Shown here piece after piece: positions 13,474-23,515 of a stretch of 64,000 bases of DNA. The position numbers and the translations under genes are program-made. The notes below the pieces were generated by a model. The model saw only the letters and a program-made list of their open reading frames with translations. It made no database searches and was not told where the DNA came from. Origin of the DNA: Glandiceps talaboti (Eukaryota > Hemichordata > Enteropneusta > Spengelidae); assembly GCF_964340395.1 (NCBI RefSeq), contig NC_135553.1, forward strand, positions 8,841,001 to 8,905,000, given 5' to 3'. How positions within the stretch are numbered: the first letter of the stretch is position 1; the number at the start of each line of letters is the position of its first letter.

Positions 13474-14003
13474 CTGTTACAGTGTTAGACCACAGTTGGC
13501 ATCCAGACTACATTTACATCTAAAGCCTCAGCCAGATCCAGTTTGCTGAGACTCCGGGCTACAGAATGCCAGGCAGATTTTACAGGCACAATTTAGATTA
13601 GGGTTCAACTTTAGGAGTGATAAACAGTTGTGTGGCAGAGGTACACATATAGATAAATTTGTGAAGAGCAAAAAGAGTTATCAGAAATTCTAAATTGCTT
13701 CACTGATTAGATAACACAGTTACACTTAGTACATACCAGAATTATTAAAGCCGGGATTGAAAACCTCTTCCTGAATACTGACCCTCTTGTTAGAATAGCA
13801 TCACTGCAGATTAGATGGTTGGTTTAAAATGTATCATTTTGAGTAATTACTCGTCAGTGATTGGTGGGGGGCCTGCGTACGTCATTGTAGTCTAAGTTAT
13901 GCATTTATGTTTGCGCATGGGTATATCGTGTCTTTTGCCTCATGTGTCAGGCAGTTGTGTTCAGAGTCTGTAGTGTAAACAACGTGTATTGAAGTTCTGA
14001 AGG

Positions 14004-14642
14004 ATGCACGTCGGGCGAAGCAGGCTTGTTATGTCACTAAGAAATTGTTCCGGTTGCGGAGAACCAATTCAAGGGCACAAAGGGCTCAGTGGACGTTTCT
14101 GTGTTGCCAGAATGGCGGATGGTGAAAGTAAAACAACGGACACGGAACCGGAGAGTACGGCCAGTGAAGACAGCACTGCTTCTACTGCTAACACGGAGGG
14201 TAAGGAACTGAAACATCGTAACCGTAAGTCAAGAACTACTGCTAAGCCTGGCGTGCAGACGCAGATTGATGCTATAACAGATCAACTGAACCTTTTAACA
14301 AATCAATTGGGATCATCCCGTGCACGCAACTCGCAGAAAGAACATTCAGCGAAAACGGGTTACAACCTTGGTGACCTTAGGAGAGAAAGCCGTATTGAAA
14401 GGTCAATGAACACTTTATTGTACGGGAAGTCCAAAGGGGAAGTATCGTCGCCGGCATCGTCAACATTGACAGATTCGGACTCAAGTTTTTCGCATACAAC
14501 AACAAGCTCTAAGAAGAAACGTGCATCATTTCAGCCAAAGAACAAGGCGCGAACCGAACATAGTAGCAAGATGTTCAGGAGAAGTGGGAAAAACAAGTCA
14601 CATGATGTCGACGGACGCGGACAGTTGTCATGCAATGTCTAA
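14004..14642 (+). CDS. Gag-like ORF with CCHC-type finger, probable retroelement ORF1 fragment
   Basis: An uninterrupted frame of 212 codons in a gene-poor, repeat-rich region, with codon use and CpG content unlike its neighbours. Near the N-terminus is C-x2-C-x6-H-x7-C (residues 15, 18, 25 and 33), a pattern I associate with the first ORF of several invertebrate retroelements. The rest is low-complexity and basic: a Ser/Thr/Glu-rich stretch, a short heptad-like segment near residues 90-105 (Ile-Thr-Asp-Gln-Leu-Asn-Leu-Leu-Thr) and a Lys/Arg-rich tail. No reverse transcriptase, integrase or recombinase frame follows, so the element is a 5' remnant or ORF1 only. The second Met (residue 10) is an equally good start. 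Alternative: a lone lineage-specific gene. No family name is claimed. Confidence 0.45.
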   Translation: MHVGRSRLVMSLRNCSGCGEPIQGHKGLSGRFCVARMADGESKTTDTEPESTASEDSTASTANTEGKELKHRNRKSRTTAKPGVQTQIDAITDQLNLLTNQLGSSRARNSQKEHSAKTGYNLGDLRRESRIERSMNTLLYGKSKGEVSSPASSTLTDSDSSFSHTTTSSKKKRASFQPKNKARTEHSSKMFRRSGKNKSHDVDGRGQLSCNV

Positions 14643-16020
14643 TTGGTTCACAGTCTGTTATCTGCCTAATTAACACTTCCTTCTCTACAGGACACCACAG
14701 GTTCCTGTGGTTTGTTTTCTTGATTACAGGAACTCCAATGAATCATTTGGGTATGCACTGATGAAGAGGGACATTTTATTGACATATCTGAACTAGTGAA
14801 GCAGATGACGAAATAATTGGAGTTTGCTCCAGTGCTCCCACCTCCATGGTAGCACAGTTCAGCTCAATCGTGTCAAAGGTCAGCGACGAATCTCAAATGG
14901 GTGGTAAATCAAAACTGAACACAGCTGTTCAGCTTTGATACCACATACATTTATGTATGACATGTCTCGACAGGATATGGTTTCATTGCAGATAGCTCTA
15001 GGTTTCGATCCTCATTCAACATTTTCCTGCATAAATTACAAAACTGGTTGGGTGGGTGCAATTACCCATTATGAAACTTAACTTGACAGTAACTTGTTTG
15101 CATTAGCGAGATTGACAGCATACTAACTCTGAACTTTCCATAGAACATTCCCAAAAGCTATTGAGCATGAAATCATGTTTTGTGAGCACAGCATGTCTGT
15201 CTGGTCAGTTTACAATTCATGTACTCAGTAGACTGCTGACAGTTTGAAGTGGTTATTTCGTCAAAGAGAATGGGTAAACCACTAAAAAACAAGACAATGC
15301 AGCACTTAAAGAGAGTGGTAAGAAGAGCCTCCGCTATATTCTCAACTAGATACAGCCAACACTGTACTTTCAGGACCATAGAAAGAATTCAAATACTGCG
15401 GTGTCTTTCCATTGTGCAGCATACCGAATCTCATTGACAGAGGTCAAAGTTGAGAAAGGTAGAAGAATGGTAGGGTACACTGCTCCATATCAACTAAGCA
15501 TTAGTAGTTAAGGGTAGTCTCATGTTGTCACTTACAGGTACAGTCAGACATGATTTCAGGAGTGTGATAAATACTTGACTGGTAGAGCTTTTCATCTCAA
15601 TCTTGAAATGATAGAAAAATCCCTATACATGTAATCACTATTTGACTACTTAAGATGAACTTCATCAGATGACTGTTGACTTGCCCCTTTCAAATCCCAC
15701 ATGCAAATTCACTAGTTCAAGATGCAATCGCCTATCCTTTATTCTTCATACAATGTATTAGATTCCCTATCACAAACAAAATACAAATTCAAATACAGAT
15801 CAGTATCAAAAAAACTGGCTTTAAAGTGATGTAGTATTCCATGTTATGTTGGTGGATACATCGTAAGTTTAAAAATTTGATTACTTTATCTTCTAGTGGT
15901 ATGATTCTGTTACTACAATGCAAAAACTTTGTCTTCCATATGATCTATCCTATACTTAACAATGTAACATCACACTAGTGAACCTTGTGTTGAGTAAGGG
16001 TTTCAATTGCAATGAACAAA
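14643..16020. other. No gene seen
   Basis: A basic 62-codon frame at 15249-15437 with a GTAAGA-like donor inside it is the only mildly exon-like signal. It has no matching acceptor or family. Confidence 0.5.
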
Positions 16021-16640
16021 CACAACATGTGATAATGTGAGACATCCCCTAAAGTACAAGATAGACTATTTCCAACCCAAATATGGTAATTTGAAAAGTC
16101 GATGATTAGATTCTAGATGTATGTATATGAAACAAGTCTTTCCAGCCATACATGATGTATGTTGAATAATGTGAGACAACCCCTAAAGTAGACTATTTAC
16201 TTCCCAAACATGGCAATTTGAAATGAATATTATTACAGACTCAACACAACGTTTATGAAATCAGTCTTACCTATTGACAATCACAGGCACTGACATGTAA
16301 GATATCCCCTAATATGGACTATAGTATTTACAACCAAAACATGGCAATTTGAAATGTATATTAATAGATGGTGTGTTTATGAGAGACTAGCCTATCTTTT
16401 TGGGTCTTTTCATTTACAATATTTTGAGACACCCCTAAAGTGGAAGTTATTTTATATAATACTACCAATACACATTTGAAGTGTACATTATTCAATTCTA
16501 TCTGTTTACCAAACTAGCCTTTCCATATGAAAAACAAATGTAATAATTTGAGACACCCCTAAAGTGGACTAACGTGTTTACAACCCAAACATGGGAATCT
16601 GACATGTATATTACTAGATTCTAAATCATGTTTTTGAAAA
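16021..16640 (+). repeat. Degenerate tandem repeat, 124-131 bp unit, five copies
   Basis: Each unit carries TGAGACA-CCCCTAAAGT, then GGACTA, TTTACAACCCAAACATGG, AATTTGAAATGTATATTA and a CTAGCCTTTCC-like end. Anchors near 16031, 16162, 16292, 16419 and 16543 give a period drifting from 131 to 124 bp. Confidence 0.8.
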
Positions 16641-16716
16641 AAGCCTTACATTATATTGTTGGTACTAACAAAATGACATTTATATATGCCTTTGTCATTA
16701 ATTCTTTCGAGAAGGA

Positions 16717-16728
16717 GGGGGGGGGGGG

Positions 16729-16761
<33 letters not shown>
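16717..16761. repeat. G-run, (GT)n and (TA)n compound microsatellite
   Basis: A run of 13 G is followed directly by GT repeats and then TA repeats. From 16762 to 18040 I see no supported gene. Two minus-strand open frames at 17114-17395 and 17698-17934 have some exon-like ends but no recognised family. Confidence 0.95.
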
Positions 16762-18040
16762 CAATGTTTGTTTGAATAAAATTACAATCATTATCCAAAT
16801 ACCAGTATACCATGGCCTTGACATATTTACTCAGAAGTAAAGCCTGTGTTTGTTTGTTTTTCAGTCTTGAAAATTTAAAAAAAAATCAATCTTGCCTTTG
16901 GAAGAGGCTCTAACAAAAGCAAAGAGTGAATTTTTTTCATCATTTTACAGTGCACATTATCATGTGTGATGAAGAAAGCAAGCATTTGTAATTTTTCTGT
17001 GACTACATTTTGTAGTACATTTTGTATGACGATGAATATGATGGAATTTCCAAAGTGCTGAAATTGACTAACTTGTCTGGATTTTGACACACATTACATT
17101 TCATAATATAACTCTAGGAAATAAAAAAATAGTCACGAAATGAGCATATGTAGTTTATAGATTCACGGCCACAACATAAGTAAAAGGCAAGGAAATCTAG
17201 GCCTGGTACTACAATTACTTCTACAGCCCATTTATATTCATTCTGCATCTCTGCCAGAGGAAGTACCATAATCATTATGGGTAAATCGCTGAATGTACTG
17301 CCAAATAATGACATATGCTCACATTTCAGCTCTCCAGTCTGATCATGTTTACTAGCAACGTATTTGAAGTCCTGCATTCTTTGCTTACAAGTCACACTTG
17401 ATCAAACTTGTACACAATGTTTAATTCATACACCATATTCAATTCAACACACAATACTAAATACATATATTTAACCTCTTTTGACTCTGTCCCGCTATGT
17501 AACAGTTAAAAAATTTTAAACTCACAGCACAGGTCTTACTGTTTTCTGTCAGTAAATAAAAAAAGTTCTGTTGTACATAGCAGCCTTAGTTTTCAAGTTC
17601 AATTCTGCTATGTAATCATACCTTGATCTTAACATTAACTGTCAATTAGTACACAATAGATAATTTTCTTTCCAAAGTTACCTAAGTTAACTGTTTGTCA
17701 TTTCATCCTGGTTAAACATCTGGGGTGTTTACACTGTAAATATACATACTGACTACCTGTAAATCCGAGACAACAAACAGTGATTATTTCAAATGATTGC
17801 CTTTCTACATATTCAAACACAGGTGTTTGTCTGTTTTCTGGTATTGGCTTTGGTTTTGGTGAATTCCAAATGTATGTATGCCAAAATGTCGTGGTCAGGC
17901 TGCAACCAATATTGATTCGGTTATGAAAACACACTCCGATGTCTCTCCCCTTCTATTCAAGTATTGTCTATGGTCTCAGTTAGGGAACTATATGGCATGT
18001 CTTTCCCTTCTATTGTCTATATGGATTATGTGGGCCTAGA

Positions 18041-18272
18041 GACTTGGCTATCTGAATCAACATAGTGGTTTGTGACTTGGCTATCTGAATTAAACACAGT
18101 GGTTTGTGACTTAGCTATCTGAATTAAACATAGTGGTTTGTGACTTAGCTATCTGAATTAAACATAGTGGTTTGTGACTTAGCTACATGTATTTGAATCA
18201 AACCATAGATCCTACACGTGTAGGGTCTATGATCAAACAGAGCAGCTTGTGACTTGGCTATCTGAATCAACA
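18041..18272 (+). repeat. 34-bp minisatellite interrupted by a hairpin insertion
   Basis: Units starting GACTTGGCTATCTGAATC begin at 18041, 18074, 18108, 18142, 18176 and 18251. The regular spacing is 33-34 bp except for the last interval of 75 bp, which contains the 29-bp palindrome at 18203-18231 plus a 6-bp duplication. The remaining 40 bp is a slightly longer unit. Confidence 0.9.
18203..18231. mobile_element. Tiny palindromic hairpin insertion, CATAGACCCTACAC type, copy 1
   Basis: A 29-bp palindrome with arms CATAGATCCTACAC and GTGTAGGGTCTATG and no loop. The 6-mer ATCAAA occurs immediately before (18197-18202) and after (18232-18237). The neighbouring minisatellite units show the uninterrupted form GAATTAAACATAG, so the insertion and its duplication can be read directly against empty sites. 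Confidence 0.88.
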
Positions 18273-18319
18273 CACTGTCAGTGATCAACATAACAACACT
18301 TTCAACCCAGTACATGTGT

Positions 18320-18560
18320 AACATATGTATTTAATATCAAAGCTGATCATTTTGCAAGTTTAGTTTGTTATTTTATTTGATAGATAACTAAACGTTTATT
18401 GCTGAACATAGCATGATTGTTGTTGACCGAAAAAATAAACAAAACTCTCGGTCAACAAGAGTCCTGCTGTATTCACAGCAGTAAAATTGTTCTTGTCTAG
18501 CAAGTAAAACAACAACTTGCCAAATGATCAGCTTTGCTTGATTCAGTAAATACATCTGTA
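18320..18560. mobile_element. Foldback element with arms of about 50 bp
   Basis: The left arm contains ATGTATTTAATATCAAAGCT then GATCATTTTGCAAGTT. The right arm, read on the other strand, gives ATGTATTTACTGAATCAAGC then AAAGCTGATCATTTGGCAAG. A second, inner hairpin (GTTGACCGA and TCGGTCAAC, about 18421-18455) lies between them. No clear target duplication. Confidence 0.7.
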
Positions 18561-20424
18561 TATATTATGTACAGTGTTCTGGTGAACACTACCTGTTTTA
18601 GCTGTAAACAGATATGTTTAGCCATCACCTAAAGTATACAACGTATATCATAAGGATACTGTATAGGTCACAGCTACATGTAACTGTATAGCTATAGGGA
18701 CTAGACTAGACTAGACTAGATTACTAAGTATACCTCTCATGACACGGTGAAACTCATCATCAGCCATTATATATTTCACATAGATAGTAAGCTTCAGTAC
18801 GATTGGACATAGCTGATAGAGAAAAATTCCCTCTCCTATTGTCTAAGGTTTGGAGAGACAGACACTATAGATGCAAGCAGCTCATTACCACAAATTGTGT
18901 GTTATTTTATGTACAATATATAGTTTTTGTATATTTGTAATTACAACACAACATGTGTAATTTGTTGATCAAGTCACAGCGTCTGACACTGCTTCTGTTT
19001 TTCATGAGTTACAAAGTTGTATCTTGACAAGTTCATTCAAACATTTTGGAGGTAAGTAAATATACACACTGACATGAGATGTGTATGTAGGTTATCTTTT
19101 AATGTTTCTTGCTTCACTGGTTTTGTTTGTTTTCTTTATCTACAAATGCATGATATATCTGTTTGAGTATCTGTATTATTCATACCTCTGACCTACAACT
19201 AAACAAGTTTGATATTAAACAAATAAATATCTTTGTACTTTTCATAAAAAAATTGACAGAACAGGATAGTGTTATCAGTAATTCCACACTGATGTTTTCA
19301 TGTGGCATTTGGCCTACAACTATTCTGGGACTGAATCATTACCATACAATCCTTGTCAAAAGAGACCATACGATTAGTACTGTACATAATTTTGCCAGAA
19401 ATTTGTTTGAAATTCTCTACATTATCTATTTTGTGGCTCATTTGACTTGTAAATTTTGATATTTTGTATATTTAAGTTTAGGGTATTTTGTAAGACTATA
19501 ATTTCTGGCAATAAAAGTTATTATTATTACATTTATTATTATTCATATCACACAGGCAGCTGTGTTCTGGTTTTCCTAAATGTTATCAGTTTGGTGTCAT
19601 TTACTTTCCAAAGACAGTGTTTTTCACTGAAATTTGGGAGTCTCGGTAATGAAGAGAGGAAATACAGAAAGATTTACATCCTATATATTAACCATAACTT
19701 TGATGAGAATCCAGGTGAAAGGCTTAGGTTACTAAAAGAAATTTTTACCTACTCTTACAGAAATTAATTACTGTTATGCTAACATATTTGAACTATTTCA
19801 TTAGAGTAGATCCCGTTTCTGTTGAATATGTCTTGCTTTGATGTACGTACAACACCATCGCCATCATGGCTTGTATTCATGACTTTGACATGCCTCGCAG
19901 ACCTACAACAACATCCAATTACTACATCCACTGCTGAATCTGCGAACATCCCTAGATGGATACAGCACACTATACTCAAGTTATACAGAAATATTGGCAA
20001 TATTTTTCCTTTTTTTAATGGCATGATTCTGCAAACTTTATTAGAAATGACACTGTTATTGCTTTGCCTGATACACCCTTAGGATACTAATAACATCCCA
20101 TTATGCCACATCAACTATTCTGTTTGCCACACATAATGAATTGTAATAGGTCTTTTTTTCACTGGGGCTGCCATTTTGGGGGAGAAAAACAAAGCAAAAC
20201 CTTAACACAGACATTAAAGAAAAGTGTTCCAATATATTCCTTAGAGAAAACAATTCTAAATGTTCTGTTTGTATGGATTTATTTATGCCCTAGATGGTAC
20301 AACTGAGTAGAAAAGGAAGGTGTTTTGGACAGCTGCAGAGGACTGTCTGTCGCCTTACACTCTCCCATTCACAGACAAAAGACGACTGGTTTGCAGACAG
20401 TGATCGTACACTGCCACTGAATAA
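18561..20424. other. No gene assigned
   Basis: Includes a short TAGAC run at 18700-18720. The patch at 19779-20082 is open on both strands and has several CpGs; an exon there is possible but splice phases did not join with neighbouring candidates. Confidence 0.4.
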
Positions 20425-20526
20425 TCATGAAACACCTATGACTTGGGGGCTGTAAGCATCAGCTTCAATAGTGTCTTTCATCCAAGAAAAAAAGGACTGT
20501 ATTTGCTGTCTGATTAAGTCTCCAAC
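20425..20526 (-). CDS. Candidate exon of an unrecognised minus-strand gene
   Basis: On the minus strand a pyrimidine-containing acceptor ending GATAGCTTTCAG opens 33 codons in phase 0 and then a TGA. Phase 0 is compatible with the exon at 21580-21708, giving a junction Tyr-Leu-Glu then Val-Gly-Asp-Leu-Ile. The peptide is mixed in composition (contains Ser-Phe-Phe-Ser-Trp-Met-Lys-Asp). It could be a terminal exon, or an internal one if a GTGTTT site is used as donor. No family recognised; the join is inference only. Confidence 0.25.
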   Translation of the reverse strand, partial: VGDLIRQQIQSFFSWMKDTIEADAYSPQVIGVS

Positions 20527-21579
20527 CTGAAAGCTATCTATAACAATGAACGGGTGTCTTGTTGCATTCAACGCGGAGCTAAACATACAGCACAGAATAC
20601 AAACACAACACTGCATGGCATATCTTCACTACTATCTTAGCTACTGTGACTTCTGAAATCTGGTGTTTAGTTTAGCGGTAACACTTACAACATTTCAAGA
20701 TATCTACTTCACAAAGAAAGTGTGCAGTTTTGACAATCGCTAATTGATCCCCTCAAAATAAGCTAAATATGCTAATTACAGTTCACTAGGTGTGAAATGA
20801 CTCCTATATAAACAAATAAACAGCCACTTAAAACTCTTTGTATGAATGTCAAGTATTACAAAACCATCTTGCAAAACTACAATTTGTGAGATACTAGCAA
20901 TGTGAATTGTGATGGAATGTTAATTTATAGGTCAATAAAACAATAAAATTATTGAGACTTATAACCCATCGAGAATCTGAATTGCTACAGAGTTATTATT
21001 TATCATCAGAAAACTGTATACATCAACACAAAAATACTAAACTACCCCGGCAAAATACTAACAGAGAGACGGTAGAAGTACGGAAAAAGTGCCATCAACG
21101 GTTTTATCTTTTGTCTCGTATTATCATGTCTAAACCTTCATGTATCATTTTTTTTCTTACAGCATAGTTTAGTTCCCTTTACTACAAATTTTACAAACCC
21201 AATGCGATATCAAAGTCGGTCAACCTAGCATGTTAGTTGTTACATTGTAGTTGACAAGGGAAATTTATCATACGAGAAAAGTCGATAGGCAATGGTTTTT
21301 TTTACCCGGAGATGAATGAAGACACGGAAGAAAACGAGTTTCGGTTGTGGCATTGTTTGCTAGGTTACGTGTTTTGAGGTTGACACAACGCAGACCGTAC
21401 CATGATAGCTCGCTATCGCGCTCGCTCGCTAGCTCACCGGTACACCACGGTGTGTAAGCGGTCTAATCTCAAGTAGAACTTAAGAATACTTTACCTTCCA
21501 AACTTCGCAGATTTGCAGATTATGAAAAGTAAATCAGTTTATAGATAGTTTTAAAATGTATATGCAGGAATGGACCTAC

Positions 21580-21708
21580 CTCCAAATAATCATAGGAATC
21601 TGGCAAAAACGTGGAGTTGCTGCCGTCAAAGCCTTGCGATATGAGCAGCCGTGGCCAATCATGAAACCACTCTGCAAGCCATGTAGCTGTGTAGTTATTA
21701 TTTTCCAT
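21580..21708 (-). CDS. Probable first coding exon of an unrecognised minus-strand gene
   Basis: An ATG at 21706-21708 opens 43 codons that end exactly at a good donor (GGAG then GTAGGT), phase 0. The peptide starts Met-Glu-Asn-Asn-Asn-Tyr-Thr and is rich in Trp, Asp, Phe and Pro, including Trp-Phe-His-Asp-Trp-Pro-Arg, which is unusual for chance AT-rich sequence. It contains Asn-Tyr-Thr and Asn-Ser-Thr. I do not recognise the family. It would run leftwards and shares its upstream region with the inferred start of the LENG9-like gene, so the two look divergent. The opposite-strand frame at 21556-21795 is treated as its shadow. Confidence 0.5.
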
Positions 21709-21932
21709 TGTTCAAAGTTAAAAAGTTTCCCTCTTCACAGTAGAAATTTACGGAGTGGATTTTCCTCTCCCTCCAAAACAACACTGGAATCTTGAAATGC
21801 GACTAAAAGATATGTTTTCCCAGACTTGTTGACTGCTTTATGTGTACATCGTTGCAACGATCAGATCACCGCCATCTTCACATTCCGTCGTTCTAATATG
21901 AGAGGAGGAGGGGTCTTAAAAAGCATCCTTAG
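21709..21932 (+). promoter_or_regulatory. Inferred bidirectional promoter and non-coding exon 1 of the LENG9-like gene
   Basis: Between two divergent gene starts lies a CpG-bearing stretch with CCGCCATCTT (about 21870-21879), a YY1-like word common near animal transcription starts. About 55 bp further on is a good plus-strand donor, CTTAG then GTTAGT, with the exon ending at 21932. A matching acceptor, ATTACTCTAG, precedes 23490, 26 bp before the LENG9-like ATG. This would give a non-coding first exon and an intron of about 1.56 kb. No TATA box was identified. Confidence 0.35.
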
Positions 21933-23046
21933 GTTAGTGGTACATTTACAGTGTCAAAGGTGAAGCTATTTTTAGTCAACAGGGCGATTGCACAAGTCAC
22001 AGAAACTGTACACATCGATATAAAGAGTGAAATAAACGCTAATAAGTTCAAAGTAGAAAGATATTTTCAGACCAGCGGACTGGGAGTGGATCAAGCAATA
22101 TCAGCACTAATACAAGTCAAATCTAATCCCGTGAAAATCGTTATCGGTGAACTGGAGGGAGGAAAACACACCGCCATCAGAGGTTGGTAACAGCGAATAC
22201 TATGACTATGTTGTAGTTAGTTATAGCATTGTCAGTTTGTTTTTATTACATGATATAGCTTTGCGATTGTCGCTGGCTCAACGTACTTTGTAGAGCGTTT
22301 CAAAGTAATTTATCGAGAGGGGGTTAACTGATATATTTTGAAGGTCATTTTTATACCAAATTCAGTTGCCGGTACTAGGTTTTTCTAAAATGTCAAAGTA
22401 CATGCAATACTTGTTTCCATAGTAACAATAGTTTACGATAAGACCTAATACTAGTCACAGCGTCTCATCGAACTATGCCTGTCATTATGGATAATGCAGA
22501 GTTCCCCCTTTATCATGCACATGTCTAGCGCCCTCACAAGATAACCAGTTTACACAATATAAAGAAAATTGATAAATTTCAACTTTGTGGTTAGCTATGT
22601 ACATTTGTAATTATATCAGTAGCCAAGGCAACACAGAAAAAATCATAAAGACTTCAAGGGAACTAAACTATCAAAAATGTTAAATTACCCATTAACTGTA
22701 AACACTAGAGTGACTATTTGTTCATAGGAAGCGTTTTAATATGTCATTCGAGTCATTGCATAGAAACATTAATATGGTGATATTTCATTATTTGATTTAG
22801 TTTGTGTACTCTGTTGTTTTTGTGCACATGTTGCTAGTGTTGATTTAAATTTATTCACTGTTTATTGGGGGGGGGGGGTTTCATTTGCTGTAAACAAAGC
22901 AACTAATTTAGGCAGTGTCCACTACATGTTTTATCTACTGGTAAACAGTACAGTTTTGGTCATTAACCTAAATTTCCATCATTTTATTTATAGTGTTTCC
23001 ATATTCTCTTTTCATGGTGTACACAGAATAATTATCATATTTTTTG

Positions 23047-23399
23047 TTAAAGTGGCCATCTGTATGACAAATGGGTATATTTTTTTCGGATTTTTTATTC
23101 ATAAAACAACTTTACTGTGATTTCCTACTTAAAAAAAAAAGAATGTGAAACCAAATCTACCAAGTCCTTGTTTGTAACTCAGTAAATTGCAATAAGCTAG
23201 AAAGTGTCTGAAAAGTTTGTTATTGTATGTACAATAACAAACATTTCACACATGTTTTGCAATTTACTGAGTAACAAACAAGAACTTGGTATATGTTGTT
23301 TTACATCATATTGTTCAAGTAGGAAAATATAGTAAAGTTTTTTTATGAATAAAAAATCCAAAAATGAATACCCATTTGTCATCCAGATGGCCACTTTAA
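23047..23399. mobile_element. Palindromic MITE with TTAA ends, copy 1
   Basis: A 353-bp inverted repeat around TTGTTATTGTATGTACAATA. Its ends read TTAA-AGTGGCCATCTG and the exact reverse, CAGATGGCCACT-TTAA. Paired blocks inside include CAAATGGGTAT, GAATAAAAAATCC (inverse), CCTACTT, CCAAGT-CTTGTTTGT and ACTCAGTAAATTGCAA. TTAA is the target duplication of piggyBac and Kolobok-type transposons, so a non-autonomous member of such a group is inferred. TTAA is itself a palindrome and could be part of the repeat. A diverged copy is at 58016-58348. It lies in the inferred first intron of the LENG9-like gene. Confidence 0.85.
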
Positions 23400-23515
23400 T
23401 ATAACTGGGTGGCACTAGTACATGCAGAAGAAACATGATATGAAAATCAAAATGTAACGATTGAATTTGTTTCTCAATAATTACTCTAGAAACTAAGGAA
23501 GAGTGTTACTTTATC

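Noticed and set aside
17114-17934. Two minus-strand frames with exon-like ends (17114-17395 and 17698-17934)
   Set aside because: Considered as further exons of the minus-strand gene starting at 21708. Phases could not be joined and no family was recognised.
18041-18272. CRISPR-like array (regular 34-bp units)
   Set aside because: The units are contiguous tandem repeats without unique spacers, and the DNA is eukaryotic.
21395-21470. Degenerate hairpin AGACCG...CGGTCT with CGCTATCGC in its middle
   Set aside because: Pairing is broken by an insertion and no flanking duplication is seen; kept only as a possible relative of the 2470-2605 palindrome.
21951-22190. 80-codon plus-strand frame starting at GTG
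   Set aside because: No ATG start, no convincing splice sites and no family. It falls in the inferred first intron of the LENG9-like gene.
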